A stretch of 18,737 nt of DNA from an uncultured Lachnospiraceae bacterium (GTDB taxonomy: Bacteria; Bacillota; Clostridia; Lachnospirales; Lachnospiraceae): assembly GCA_910584785.1 (NCBI GenBank), contig CAJUDX010000060.1, positions 1 to 18,737 of the forward strand. The letters run 5' to 3'. The notes beneath the pieces were generated by a model that worked only from the letters and a program-made list of their open reading frames with translations, did not search any database and was not told where the DNA came from. The first letter of the stretch is position 1, and each line of letters starts with the position of its first letter. Below, in pieces: positions 8,067 to 15,680 of this stretch. Made by a program: the position numbers and the translations under genes.

Positions 8067-9173
8067 TTAATCTTCCACAAAGTCCGTTACCCGATAGGTA
8101 ATATCTCCGTCTTCACCCTGGGATGAACCGCTGCAGATCAGAATAACATCATCGCCCACCTTTACTGTTCCGTAGATTGAAAATGCAAACTGAAGATCGG
8201 AGGTGCTCAGACTGCATTCATAGGAATCACCGTCATCTGTGGTCAACGTAACAGCTGTCGGCGTCATCACATCCGATGCGCGGTAGTAAATATTAGTGAT
8301 TTCGCCGCGCAGAACGGTCTGACCGCTCATGCTGTCGGATTGGGCAGAATAAACCCAGACAGTTTTTGAGGAAGCATTATAATACATCACCACATAGCCG
8401 TTTTCTTCCTGGACTGCCTTGATCTCTGCTTTGGTTGCCGGCTCGCCGTCCAGAAAAAAGCTTGCTTTATCCATAAGAAAAGGAAGCTGAGAAGCCATTG
8501 TCCGGCTTTTGGTCACAACCAATGGGCCTTTTACAGAGGTATCCAACATTTCCAGGGGATTAATCTCCCCGTCGCTGCTCAGGGTTAAATCCATGAACGC
8601 GCCGTAAATTTGCTGAGAATTTTTAGGTTCTGTTTTTAACAGATTATAGAAAAGGTTCAGACAATTATCTTCCGTCAATACTTCATCCGGCTGCAGGCCT
8701 TCCAGTTCCTGGTTTAACTCCAGAGATTGGAACTTGGCAATCCGGCTTCCATTCTGGTTCCCGGTAAAATCCTCATTCGTATAGCCAAGGACAGCCAGAA
8801 CAGCATTTGCCGCATCCTGCAGGGTTATGTACTCTTCCGGTTTAAACTTTCCGCCAAGAAATCCCTTCATCCATCCCTGCCTTGCGGCAATGCGGATATA
8901 AGAGGCATATTCATTCTCTGCGGGAACATCGGCAAACACCGATACCCCAGCCGCAACACTTACGGTTTCCCGATAGGAAGAGGCACGAACCAGCATGGCA
9001 GCAAACTCTGCCCGGCTGACCCGGCGGCTTCCATTAGAAAGCTTAAAAATCCCGGTTAGTTCAATCACCCGCTTGCGCAGATCGTATTTACTCGAAGCAA
9101 AAGCATCCATCGGATACATGGTTGCTGCTGTTGTAACAATTAAAAGGGAAGAAATAATTGATTTGAAATGCAT
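8067..9173 (-). CDS. Secreted protein with S-layer homology (SLH) repeats
   Basis: A 368-residue exported protein. The start at 9173 gives a canonical signal peptide (MHFKSIISSLLIVTTAATMY, with cleavage after AFA near residue 26) and a strong GAGGAG ribosome site; the 34-codon longer frame is not supported. After cleavage come SLH-like repeats. The first runs to RVSRAEFAAMLVRA. The second is clear: VFADVPAENEYASYIRIAARQGWMKGFLGGKFKPEEYITLQDAANAVLAVLGY, abbreviated here by its landmarks FADVP, YIRIAARQGWMKG and FKPEEYIT. A weaker third contains LTEDNCLNLFYNLL. The C-terminal 170 residues are beta-rich and unrecognised. SLH domains bind pyruvylated wall polymers. It is the first gene of the ABC operon, 40 bp before the adaptor, so it may serve as a wall-side partner of the transporter. 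Confidence 0.88.
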   Translation of the reverse strand: MHFKSIISSLLIVTTAATMYPMDAFASSKYDLRKRVIELTGIFKLSNGSRRVSRAEFAAMLVRASSYRETVSVAAGVSVFADVPAENEYASYIRIAARQGWMKGFLGGKFKPEEYITLQDAANAVLAVLGYTNEDFTGNQNGSRIAKFQSLELNQELEGLQPDEVLTEDNCLNLFYNLLKTEPKNSQQIYGAFMDLTLSSDGEINPLEMLDTSVKGPLVVTKSRTMASQLPFLMDKASFFLDGEPATKAEIKAVQEENGYVVMYYNASSKTVWVYSAQSDSMSGQTVLRGEITNIYYRASDVMTPTAVTLTTDDGDSYECSLSTSDLQFAFSIYGTVKVGDDVILICSGSSQGEDGDITYRVTDFVED

Positions 9174-9429
9174 TTTTGTTCTCCTCTCTTTACCTGTACC
9201 TATGTTCTTATGGTCGAAATGCAGCCTGATTTTTTCTGTCTTTATTCTCTGGTGTAAAAGCACATTTCCCTTCACAACGATGTCTGACCCAGAACAAATC
9301 CATGCGAACTTTCATTATTCAGGCATTAGTTTAGCATTAGATTGTGTTCATTTTGTGATAAAGAGCGGAAAAAGGAGAAAAATTTTCCTGACCAAAACAA
9401 AGATTATCGGACACCATTTTCCATAAATG
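9174..9429 (-). promoter_or_regulatory. Leader and likely promoter region of the SLH-ABC operon, with an 11-bp-spaced direct repeat
   Basis: This is 256 bp between the SLH gene and the terminator of the nicotinamidase-like gene; it must contain the operon promoter. GCATTAG occurs twice on the plus strand (9323-9329 and 9334-9340), start to start 11 bp apart. That is one helix turn, the spacing used by OmpR/PhoB-type response regulators. Close by, at 9373-9389, lies the near-palindrome AGGAGAAAAATTTTCCT. I could not settle on a single -35/-10 pair. No small coding frame here convinced me. Confidence 0.35.
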
Positions 9430-9465
9430 AAAAAACCCTATGCCGATACACTCAGCATAAGGTTT
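9430..9465 (-). terminator. Intrinsic terminator of the nicotinamidase-like gene
   Basis: On the minus strand AAACCTTATGC pairs with GCATAGGGTTT (11 bp, one G-T pair) across an 11-base loop, and a run of six T follows. It starts 11 bp after the stop codon of the hydrolase gene, so that gene ends its own transcript and the SLH-ABC operon needs a separate promoter. Confidence 0.85.
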
Positions 9466-9475
9466 AAAATATACG

Positions 9476-9988
9476 TTATATCACATCTATCTGACACATT
9501 TCCATCGCTTTCAGTGCATTTTGATGACTTTCCGGGGTCACACCAGCACAGCAGGAAGCATTTACCTGGATCGGAAGTTGCGGATTAAACGCTTTGATTA
9601 ACATGGCATTGGAAATCACGCAGATATCAGTGCAAAGGCCCACCAGTTCAACCGAGGAATAGCTTCCTTGAGCAACATATTCTGCACATTCCCGGCTTCC
9701 AAAAGTTTCTTTTTCAAATCGATGTCCCTGGATATCCGCTAATTCCCGGCACAATTCCCATCCTTCACTCCCTTTCAGACAATGCTTTACCGGAAGTTTC
9801 CTACCCTCCAAGGTATCCAGGTAATCAAATCCATGGGTATCCAGCGTGAAAATAACCTCATCACCAGCAGACAAGTACTCCTGCACTCGTGCAGCCACCT
9901 TGGGAACTATTTTCGGGGCTTCCTTCGTCCCCAGGCTTCCATCAATAAAATCCTTCTGCATATCCACAACAATCAATAAACGAGCCAT
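9476..9988 (-). CDS. Nicotinamidase-like cysteine hydrolase (isochorismatase superfamily)
   Basis: A 170-residue enzyme with the superfamily triad in order: Asp9 in VVDMQKDF, Lys93 in FEKETFGS, and the nucleophile Cys123 in GLCTDICV. Asp50-x-His52 (TLDTHGF) and His69 match the metal-binding Asp/His/His set of nicotinamidases, so conversion of nicotinamide to nicotinic acid (NAD salvage) is the best guess. The substrate could still be another amide. Length is near the short end for PncA. The ATG has AGGAG six bases upstream. It appears monocistronic, with its own terminator directly behind, unless the doubtful frame upstream is real. Confidence 0.88.
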   Translation of the reverse strand: MARLLIVVDMQKDFIDGSLGTKEAPKIVPKVAARVQEYLSAGDEVIFTLDTHGFDYLDTLEGRKLPVKHCLKGSEGWELCRELADIQGHRFEKETFGSRECAEYVAQGSYSSVELVGLCTDICVISNAMLIKAFNPQLPIQVNASCCAGVTPESHQNALKAMEMCQIDVI

Positions 9989-10017
9989 TGGTTCTCCTTA
10001 TCTTATCATTTCTTCAT

Positions 10018-10236
10018 TTAATTATTTTGTTCTTTCTTCATCCCAAACGCACATAATTCCTCGTGGAATGCCCTGCGACAGGGATAAATCGCCTTATATG
10101 TTTTCATAAGTCTTTGCTTTCCTGGCAATGTCCGTGCTAACTCATGAATAAATTCTTCCGTATTTTTCCTGGAAAACTGCAAAACCATCAGGTCAGCCTG
10201 TTTTAAAACTGTACTAAATTCATCTTTTGCCTGCAA
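10018..10236 (-). CDS. Doubtful 72-codon ORF, unrecognised
   Basis: This is a minus-strand frame ending 30 bp before the nicotinamidase-like gene. The long form needs a TTG start touching a GGGAG sequence; the first ATG, at codon 17, has only a weak AGG upstream. The C-terminal half (LPGKQRLMKTYKAIYPCRRAFHEELCAFGMKKEQNN, landmarks KQRLMKTYK and HEELCAFGM) looks protein-like and alpha-helical, but I recognise no family. It directly follows a broken Rpn-like remnant, so it may be the surviving tail of a lost gene. Confidence 0.3.
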   Translation of the reverse strand: MQAKDEFSTVLKQADLMVLQFSRKNTEEFIHELARTLPGKQRLMKTYKAIYPCRRAFHEELCAFGMKKEQNN

Positions 10237-10254
10237 CTCCCATCACACTTATAC

Positions 10255-10532
10255 TTATAATTTCATCCATTGTTTCACGATTTCTATGGAAACTTTGGAA
10301 GCGTCTGCAATATTTTCTACAGAAACACCCATCGGATATAATTTCTTTACTGAATGTTTCTCTTTTTTGCGGCTTTTTCCTCTACTTCTCAGACAGCTTC
10401 TTTTGCTACTTCTCTCTTTAACCTCTTGTGATATGCCCCCTGAATATCATTATAGATTCCGTCCGTCAGCACATTTCGTATTGTGATATCTGGAAGAGCA
10501 GATTCTGTTGTTTCCTTATTTTCTATAAACCT
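10255..10532 (-). pseudogene. Degenerate C-terminal remnant of an Rpn-like (PD-(D/E)XK transposase/nuclease family) gene
   Basis: One minus-strand frame reads ...IYNDIQGAYHKRLKREVAKEAV and then meets a TGA at 10389-10391. A second frame, shifted by one base, carries on as KHSVKKLYPMGVSVENIADA... and ends VKQWMKL-stop at 10255. Read together they give a charged helical segment followed by an 'M-G-V-S-V-E-x-I-A' helix-turn-helix-like tail. Rpn-family recombination-promoting nucleases and their so-called transposase relatives usually end this way. One nonsense codon, one frameshift and no N-terminal catalytic domain make it a dead remnant. The family call rests on the tail pattern and is moderate. 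Confidence 0.5.
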
Positions 10533-10620
10533 TCATGCGCCCACAAGTGGTCGTACCACCATAAATAAACGTCTGCCAGGCGCACTTGAAATACCTGAAC
10601 TTAATCCGCCTAATCGGCGG
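10532..10620. repeat. Nested-hairpin palindromic element
   Basis: Three pairings sit within 89 bp. The outer stem TTCA-TGCGCC (10532-10541) pairs with GGCGCA, a two-base bulge and TGAA (10579-10590). Inside it GTGGT (10547-10551) pairs with ACCAC (10555-10559) across CGT. Next to it CCGCC (10606-10610) pairs with GGCGG (10616-10620), followed on the plus strand by a T-run. Several frames read through without stops, but no start signal exists. It could be a mobile palindromic repeat, a transposon end or a structured RNA. Confidence 0.55.
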
Positions 10621-10983
10621 TGAACTTTTTTGCTAATATTATACAATGCCTTTGAATTTGTTTCAAGTCCTTCTGCGGATTTCGTCACGCATCTGAATAA
10701 GCATCAAATCATGAGAGCCTTGTTAACGGTTTAACATAAGTGCTCAATAAAACAACGTCTATAAAAAATTTCGCAGTTCTTATACAACGATGATAAGAAC
10801 TGCGAGATTTATCAGAAGATTAACCATTGAATAGTATGAAAAATGTCTGCAGGTCGTATAAAACTTTTATTTTTTGTCAAATAGTATTGGATTTACTATA
10901 GTTATTCATGATATTATGAGAACTAGGAAATATTTGCTGATAAAATATTCCTGTCAATAAAAACATTAATGTAGGATGATTGC
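10621..10983. other. Gene-free stretch at the polysaccharide island border
   Basis: I see no coding frame with a start signal in these 363 bp. It holds the palindrome TGTTAACGGTTTAACA (10721-10736, six-base arms, four-base centre) and the operon terminator at 10766-10810. The 170 bp between that terminator and the 2-epimerase stop codon are AT-rich and featureless. Confidence 0.6.
10760..10812 (-). terminator. Strong intrinsic terminator of the polysaccharide operon
   Basis: The arms at 10766-10783 and 10793-10810 form an 18-bp stem with one mismatch, around a nine-base loop. The inner 12 bp (CGCAGTTCTTAT) pair perfectly. On the minus strand six T follow. It lies about 170 bp past the 2-epimerase stop codon, the last gene of the operon. 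Confidence 0.88.
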
Positions 10984-12171
10984 TCAAAACTTTTGCCAAA
11001 CTATCTTATTAACTATTCCGACATAAGATTGTATGATTTTTACTACCTTGCTGCTCACATTCAAGTCAGTATAATCAGGAACAGGAATACAATTATCACC
11101 ATTTTTCACCATCTCTACAGCCAAATCAACAGATTGTAGCAATGTACATTCTTCCACACCTGCCAAAATAAAGCACCCTTTATCAATCGCCTCAGGACGT
11201 TCTGTAGAATCACGAATACAGACAGCAGGAATTGGATAACCAATACTCATGTAGAAACTACTCTCTTCCGGCAATGTACCCGAATCAGATACAACACAGA
11301 AAGCATTCATCTGAAGACAGTTATAATCATGAAAACCAAATGGTTCGTGTTCAATAACTTTTTTATCCAGTTTAAATCCTGTCATTTCTATCCTTTTTTT
11401 GCTTCTTGGATGACAGGAATACAATACAGGCATATCATACTTGACAGCCATGGCATTAATGCCATTAAAGAGATGAAAAAAACTCCTATCATCATCAATA
11501 TTTTCTTCACGGTGAGCACTTAATAAAATATACTTCCCCTTCTTAAGCCCCAATCGCTGATGTACATTAGAATTCTTAATTTTATCCAAATTGGCTGTCA
11601 AGACTTCAGCCATAGGGCTTCCTGTAACATAGATTCTTTCTTTAGGAAATCCCATACCAATAAGATAACGGCGAGCTGCTTCTGAATACGGCAAATTTAC
11701 GTCGGATATAATGTCAACAATCTGTCGGTTCTCTTCTTCAGGAAGTTTGGGTGACATAGATCTATTTCCTGCTTCCATGTGAAAAATAGGAATATGAAGC
11801 CGTTTAGCACCAATAACAGAAAGACAAGAATTTGTATCTCCCAGTACAAGCAAACAATCGGGCTTCATATCTCTCATAACTTCATAACTTACAGCTATAA
11901 TATTTCCTATCGTTCTGCCAAGATTATCACTTGCAACATTTAAACTTATATCTGGTGCTTCCAACTGTAAGTCAGAAAAAAACACATCATTAAGCGAAGC
12001 TGAAAAATTTTGTCCGGTATGAACAAGTATTGTGTCCAGATATTTTCTGCACTTATCAATAACACATGCCAATCTGATGATTTCTGGGCGAGTTCCCAAT
12101 ATAATCATGCATTTGATCCGTCCATCGTTTTTCCAATTTATAGGTTCACCTTTTATATTTCTCCATTCCAT
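10984..12171 (-). CDS. fnlC: UDP-N-acetylglucosamine 2-epimerase family protein, CapG/FnlC/WbjD type
   Basis: Third enzyme of UDP-N-acetyl-L-fucosamine synthesis: 2-epimerisation of UDP-2-acetamido-2,6-dideoxy-L-talose. It is a 395-residue non-hydrolysing epimerase with two Rossmann halves: GTRPEIIRL near residue 27, LVHTGQNF, VLGDTNS, HMEAGNRSM, PEEENR, LPYSE, TGSPMAEVL, then SAHREEN and DSGTLPEES. HMEAGNR with LPYSE, and an ending of the form NVSSKVVKIIQSYVGIVNKIVW, distinguish the FnlC/CapG branch from WecB. The two partner genes stand directly upstream. It starts at ATG 12171 with AGGAG nine bases before, 98 bp after the reductase gene. The short N-terminal extension before MIILGTRPE is slightly longer than usual. 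Confidence 0.9.
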   Translation of the reverse strand: MEWRNIKGEPINWKNDGRIKCMIILGTRPEIIRLACVIDKCRKYLDTILVHTGQNFSASLNDVFFSDLQLEAPDISLNVASDNLGRTIGNIIAVSYEVMRDMKPDCLLVLGDTNSCLSVIGAKRLHIPIFHMEAGNRSMSPKLPEEENRQIVDIISDVNLPYSEAARRYLIGMGFPKERIYVTGSPMAEVLTANLDKIKNSNVHQRLGLKKGKYILLSAHREENIDDDRSFFHLFNGINAMAVKYDMPVLYSCHPRSKKRIEMTGFKLDKKVIEHEPFGFHDYNCLQMNAFCVVSDSGTLPEESSFYMSIGYPIPAVCIRDSTERPEAIDKGCFILAGVEECTLLQSVDLAVEMVKNGDNCIPVPDYTDLNVSSKVVKIIQSYVGIVNKIVWQKF

Positions 12172-12269
12172 AATACTATTCTCCTATACTTATCCATTAC
12201 CTTTATTATACTCATATATGAATGAACTAACTGATTTATCGGCAACCCTTGTTTTTTATACAATTTTAT

Positions 12270-13523
12270 TCATTTTCCTTCTCTTAACACAGGTTCATAA
12301 TAAGTTTCTGGACATTCAGGAATAAAATTTTCATTTGCCCACATTATTGTCACCAATTTTTCTGTTTCGGAAAGATTTTCTATTGAATGTGTCCATCCAG
12401 GTACCATTATAACAGCTTCGATCTTATCGCCAAAAACTTCAAATTCTACAATTTCCCCAGTTACAATATTTCGTTCTCTAATTAAACCATGTCCACTTAC
12501 AACAATAAACCATTCCAATTTTGTCGAATGCCAGTGTTCTCCTCGTCTAATATGTCCAGGTGCGCACACATTAACTGAAACTTGTCCTGCTGACTGTGTA
12601 TGCAAAATCTCAGTAAAGGACCCTCTAGAGTCAACATTCATCTTAAACGGAATGGACATCTTCTCTTTTGGTAAATAGCTGATATACATTGAATACAGCT
12701 TTTTCTCAAAAGAACAAGGGGTCAAATCTGGAACCATAAAATTCTGTGGCTGAATCTTAAAAGAATCGAGAAGTTCTATAATTCGCCTTAACGTTACTTT
12801 GTGAGTAACTGGACAATAGCAGTACTGACCATTATCTATCGGCCTTGGAGTAAGACCATCATATTCAATCCCATTAATGATTTGGTGTGGTGTTGGATAC
12901 TCACACCGATGTGGATGACCTTCCATTGCATCCAAAAGCTCCTGAATAAGATCATCCACAAAAAGCAGTTCCAGTTCAACGTTTAAGTCATTAATCTGAA
13001 TCGGTAAATCATGAGCATAATTATAACACCAAGTTCCTACAGCACTATTGTAATTTGGTTTTACACCGCGACCAACAAGATTGGGATAGCGATAAACATA
13101 AATAACTGCACCAGTTTCTTTAGCATAGTCAAAAAATAAATTTTCTCCAGCAAGCTTGCTGCGTCCATATTCACTTTCACCGTACCTCCCCGATAATGTA
13201 GCCTGAAGAGAACTGGAGAGCATTACAGGACAAGTATTATTATATTTTTTTAGTGCATTCAATAGCTGACTGGCAAATCTAAAATTTCCTTCTTTAAATT
13301 CGGTTGGATTTTCAGGCCGATTTACACCGGCCAAGTTAAACACAAAATCAGCTTTAGCACAATATTCATTAAGCAATTCCAACTTACTATCTTTATCATA
13401 TTCATAAATCTCGCCAATACTCAAATTGGGTCTTGTGTGATTTCGTTTGTCAGCCAATGTTTTTAGGAATTGAACTACATTCCGTCCAAGAAAACCTGCG
13501 CTCCCGGTTACTAACACATTCAT
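12270..13523 (-). CDS. fnlB: CapF/FnlB-like bifunctional reductase/epimerase (SDR domain plus cupin)
   Basis: Second enzyme of UDP-L-FucNAc synthesis. The N-terminal two thirds are an extended SDR with GSAGFLG (7-13) and a Tyr-x3-Lys catalytic pair YGRSK (119-123). The C-terminal 130 residues form a cupin with HxH in GEHWHSTKLEWFIV. In S. aureus CapF the cupin half epimerises the 4-keto intermediate and the SDR half reduces it to UDP-2-acetamido-2,6-dideoxy-L-talose; I transfer that role by resemblance. At 417 residues it is longer than CapF (about 370), with an insertion around residues 205-250 (YPTPHQIINGIEYDG landmark). Start: the ATG at 13523, ideally placed behind GGAGGAG. The ATG at 13538 would place that site inside the gene. 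Confidence 0.9.
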   Translation of the reverse strand: MNVLVTGSAGFLGRNVVQFLKTLADKRNHTRPNLSIGEIYEYDKDSKLELLNEYCAKADFVFNLAGVNRPENPTEFKEGNFRFASQLLNALKKYNNTCPVMLSSSLQATLSGRYGESEYGRSKLAGENLFFDYAKETGAVIYVYRYPNLVGRGVKPNYNSAVGTWCYNYAHDLPIQINDLNVELELLFVDDLIQELLDAMEGHPHRCEYPTPHQIINGIEYDGLTPRPIDNGQYCYCPVTHKVTLRRIIELLDSFKIQPQNFMVPDLTPCSFEKKLYSMYISYLPKEKMSIPFKMNVDSRGSFTEILHTQSAGQVSVNVCAPGHIRRGEHWHSTKLEWFIVVSGHGLIRERNIVTGEIVEFEVFGDKIEAVIMVPGWTHSIENLSETEKLVTIMWANENFIPECPETYYEPVLREGK

Positions 13524-13584
13524 ACTCTTCTCCTCCATATTTAACTTTCTATTTTCTTCATGATAACCATAAGGAAAAGTAGTT

Positions 13585-14649
13585 TTAAACTTCTATTGTA
13601 TGCGGGCGACCTTCCAGTTCTTCCTTCACATAATCTGTGGTCATAATCTTCCTCACCACACCATCTACATCCAATCTATTCGTATTATGACTCGTGTAGG
13701 CTTCGTCAGCTTCTGTCAATACCTTACCTTCAACATAAAACTTGTCATAATTCAGACTCCGTCCATCAGGCATAATCCTGAAATAATTTCCCATATCGGT
13801 AGCTCTTAATCGTTCTTCCCTTGTCATTAACGTTTCATATAGCTTCTCACCATGGCGAGTACCAATAATCCGAATTTCTGTTTTATTAAAAATCTGCTGT
13901 ACTCCTTTTGCCAAATCACTAATCGTACTTGCATCGGCTTTCTGAATAAAAAGGTCGCCTGGCCTTGCATGCTCGAAAGCAAAAGTAACCAGTTCTACTG
14001 CTTCGTCTAAATTCATCAAAAATCTTGTCATATTTGGATCGGTAATCGTAATCGGTTGTTTATTTTTAATCTGCTCAATAAATAGTGGGATAACTGATCC
14101 ACGGCTGCACATAACATTACCATATCTCGTGCAGCACAAAACTGTTCCACTTCTTTCAAATGCTGCCTGCGCTCTGGCAGCTACAATCTTTTCACCTAAA
14201 GCTTTAGTCATTCCCATAGCATTGATCGGATAAGCCGCTTTATCTGTTGAAAGAAATACTATTCTCTTAACCTTAGCCTCAATCGCAGCCTGAATAACAT
14301 TATCCGTACCAATAATATTCGTTTTCACAGCTTCCATCGGAAAAAATTCACATGAGGGAACCTCCTTCAGCGCAGCAGCCGAAAACACATAATCCACACC
14401 ATACATAACTTCTCTGACACTTTCTATATTCCTAACATCTCCAATAAAAAATTTAACTTTATCAGCATATTTAGGATAAATGATTTGAAGATGATGACGC
14501 AACGCATCCTGCTTCTTTTCATCACGAGAAAAAATACGGATTTCTCCAATAGAAGATGGTAGAAAATGCTTAAGAACAGTTGTTGAAAATGACCCTGTCC
14601 CTCCAGTCAAAACCAAAGTTTTGTCCTTAAAAGAATTGTTGATATTCAT
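13585..14649 (-). CDS. fnlA: CapE/FnlA-like UDP-GlcNAc 4,6-dehydratase/epimerase
   Basis: First enzyme of the UDP-L-FucNAc route: dehydration and epimerisation of UDP-GlcNAc. It is a 354-residue short polysaccharide-biosynthesis SDR with GGTGSFS (16-22), IFSRDEKKQD, the GDVRN motif, STDKAAYPINAMGMTKALGEK (134-154) and TRYGNVM. The usual catalytic Tyr-x3-Lys is Met145-x3-Lys149, the replacement known from CapE/FnlA/WbjB; this sets the gene apart from CapD-type C4/C6 dehydratases that keep the Tyr. The last glycine of the cofactor loop is Ser here (GSFS rather than GSFG). The ATG has GGAGA nine bases upstream. It is the first of the three sugar genes and lies 163 bp after the activase gene. Confidence 0.92.
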   Translation of the reverse strand: MNINNSFKDKTLVLTGGTGSFSTTVLKHFLPSSIGEIRIFSRDEKKQDALRHHLQIIYPKYADKVKFFIGDVRNIESVREVMYGVDYVFSAAALKEVPSCEFFPMEAVKTNIIGTDNVIQAAIEAKVKRIVFLSTDKAAYPINAMGMTKALGEKIVAARAQAAFERSGTVLCCTRYGNVMCSRGSVIPLFIEQIKNKQPITITDPNMTRFLMNLDEAVELVTFAFEHARPGDLFIQKADASTISDLAKGVQQIFNKTEIRIIGTRHGEKLYETLMTREERLRATDMGNYFRIMPDGRSLNYDKFYVEGKVLTEADEAYTSHNTNRLDVDGVVRKIMTTDYVKEELEGRPHTIEV

Positions 14650-14812
14650 TGTATTTTTTATCTCCTTTTTTGTTCATTATTTGTATTACTGAGGTTAAAC
14701 AGATTACCCTATCTAACTCCTCTTCCATCTCCAGGCAAGAAAGGATTTTCACCAAAAACTTGTATTTAGACTTATGTAAAAAAATTCAAACCTACTACGT
14801 ACTATGTGATCG

Positions 14813-15667
14813 TTATATTTTACAAATCTCTACAGGTATATCCATATCACTTAGTTCCTTCTTATAGATTTCCATAAACTCATCAGTAACCCCCATATAT
14901 TTCCTATCTATTCCAAGAGATCTATATTTTTGCTCTCCCAAATTATGTTCCTTGATAAGTTCGATTTTAAGAATCTTATTCTTGTACTGTGCTATTAAGT
15001 TCTTTACTGCCTTACGATTTTGGAGTTGATCTGTATATGTACCAATCACTGGTATTCGAATAATCACAGGAACTATATTGCCCTTACCTTCCCAATTTAA
15101 CAACAAATCAAGATTAGAGAGATACAAACTAAGATCACCAAATTCAACTTCTCTGCAAAGCGTATCATCAATAATCTTCATATCAACATAAAAAAAATCA
15201 ATATAATTTAAGGCAATCATCAGGTTGGTTGTTGGAATAAATAAACAGGTTTCTACCGCAGTATGAATATGCTGTTCATTAAGCTTCCTCAAAACAGGCT
15301 TAAGTTGATTAATCTGAAGCAAACACTCGCCACCGGAAAATGTCACACCGCCAGGAAGCATCTCTATTTGTTCAGAATTAGTGATACCCCAATTAGACTG
15401 TTCAATCTTTCCTCCATAAAACACTTTATCTTTCAAAACTTCCATTAACAGCTCATCCGCTGTCATGTATTTTCCATATATTCCCTCAATATCATCCTTT
15501 ATATAATTTTGCTGCTGAGCAATTAAATTTTCTGGATTTGCACACCAAGGACATCGCAAGGAACATCCTTTAAGAAACACTGTTGTACGGATACCAGGAC
15601 CATCATGGAAACTAAATCTCTGTATATTTGTTACAAGAATTTTATCATCCACTTTTACTATCTCCAT
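14813..15667 (-). CDS. Glycyl radical enzyme activating protein (radical SAM), compact form
   Basis: A 284-residue radical SAM activase. The opening IQRFSFHDGPGIRTTVFLKGCSLRCPWC holds C-x3-C-x2-C (CSLRCPWC) followed by ANPEN, as in PFL-activase relatives. GGVTFSGGECLLQ is the SAM-binding glycine segment and DIDFFYVDMKIID-like DxK motifs follow (FYVDMKI). It should use SAM to make the glycyl radical on the enzyme encoded two genes upstream. There is no added eight-cysteine ferredoxin insert between the radical SAM motif and the GGVT segment, so it resembles the minimal PFL-activase layout. I place the start at ATG 15667, with GGA seven bases upstream; the TTG at 15679 directly abuts the flippase stop. 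Confidence 0.92.
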   Translation of the reverse strand: MEIVKVDDKILVTNIQRFSFHDGPGIRTTVFLKGCSLRCPWCANPENLIAQQQNYIKDDIEGIYGKYMTADELLMEVLKDKVFYGGKIEQSNWGITNSEQIEMLPGGVTFSGGECLLQINQLKPVLRKLNEQHIHTAVETCLFIPTTNLMIALNYIDFFYVDMKIIDDTLCREVEFGDLSLYLSNLDLLLNWEGKGNIVPVIIRIPVIGTYTDQLQNRKAVKNLIAQYKNKILKIELIKEHNLGEQKYRSLGIDRKYMGVTDEFMEIYKKELSDMDIPVEICKI

Positions 15668-15680
15668 AAATTTTTCCAAA

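Noticed and set aside
10721..10736. Catabolite-responsive (cre) element
   Set aside because: The spacing between the TG and CA ends is two bases longer than the cre consensus, and no promoter follows.
12010..12325. Plus-strand frames across the 2-epimerase/reductase border
   Set aside because: They lie mostly antisense to supported genes and have no ribosome site or family pattern.
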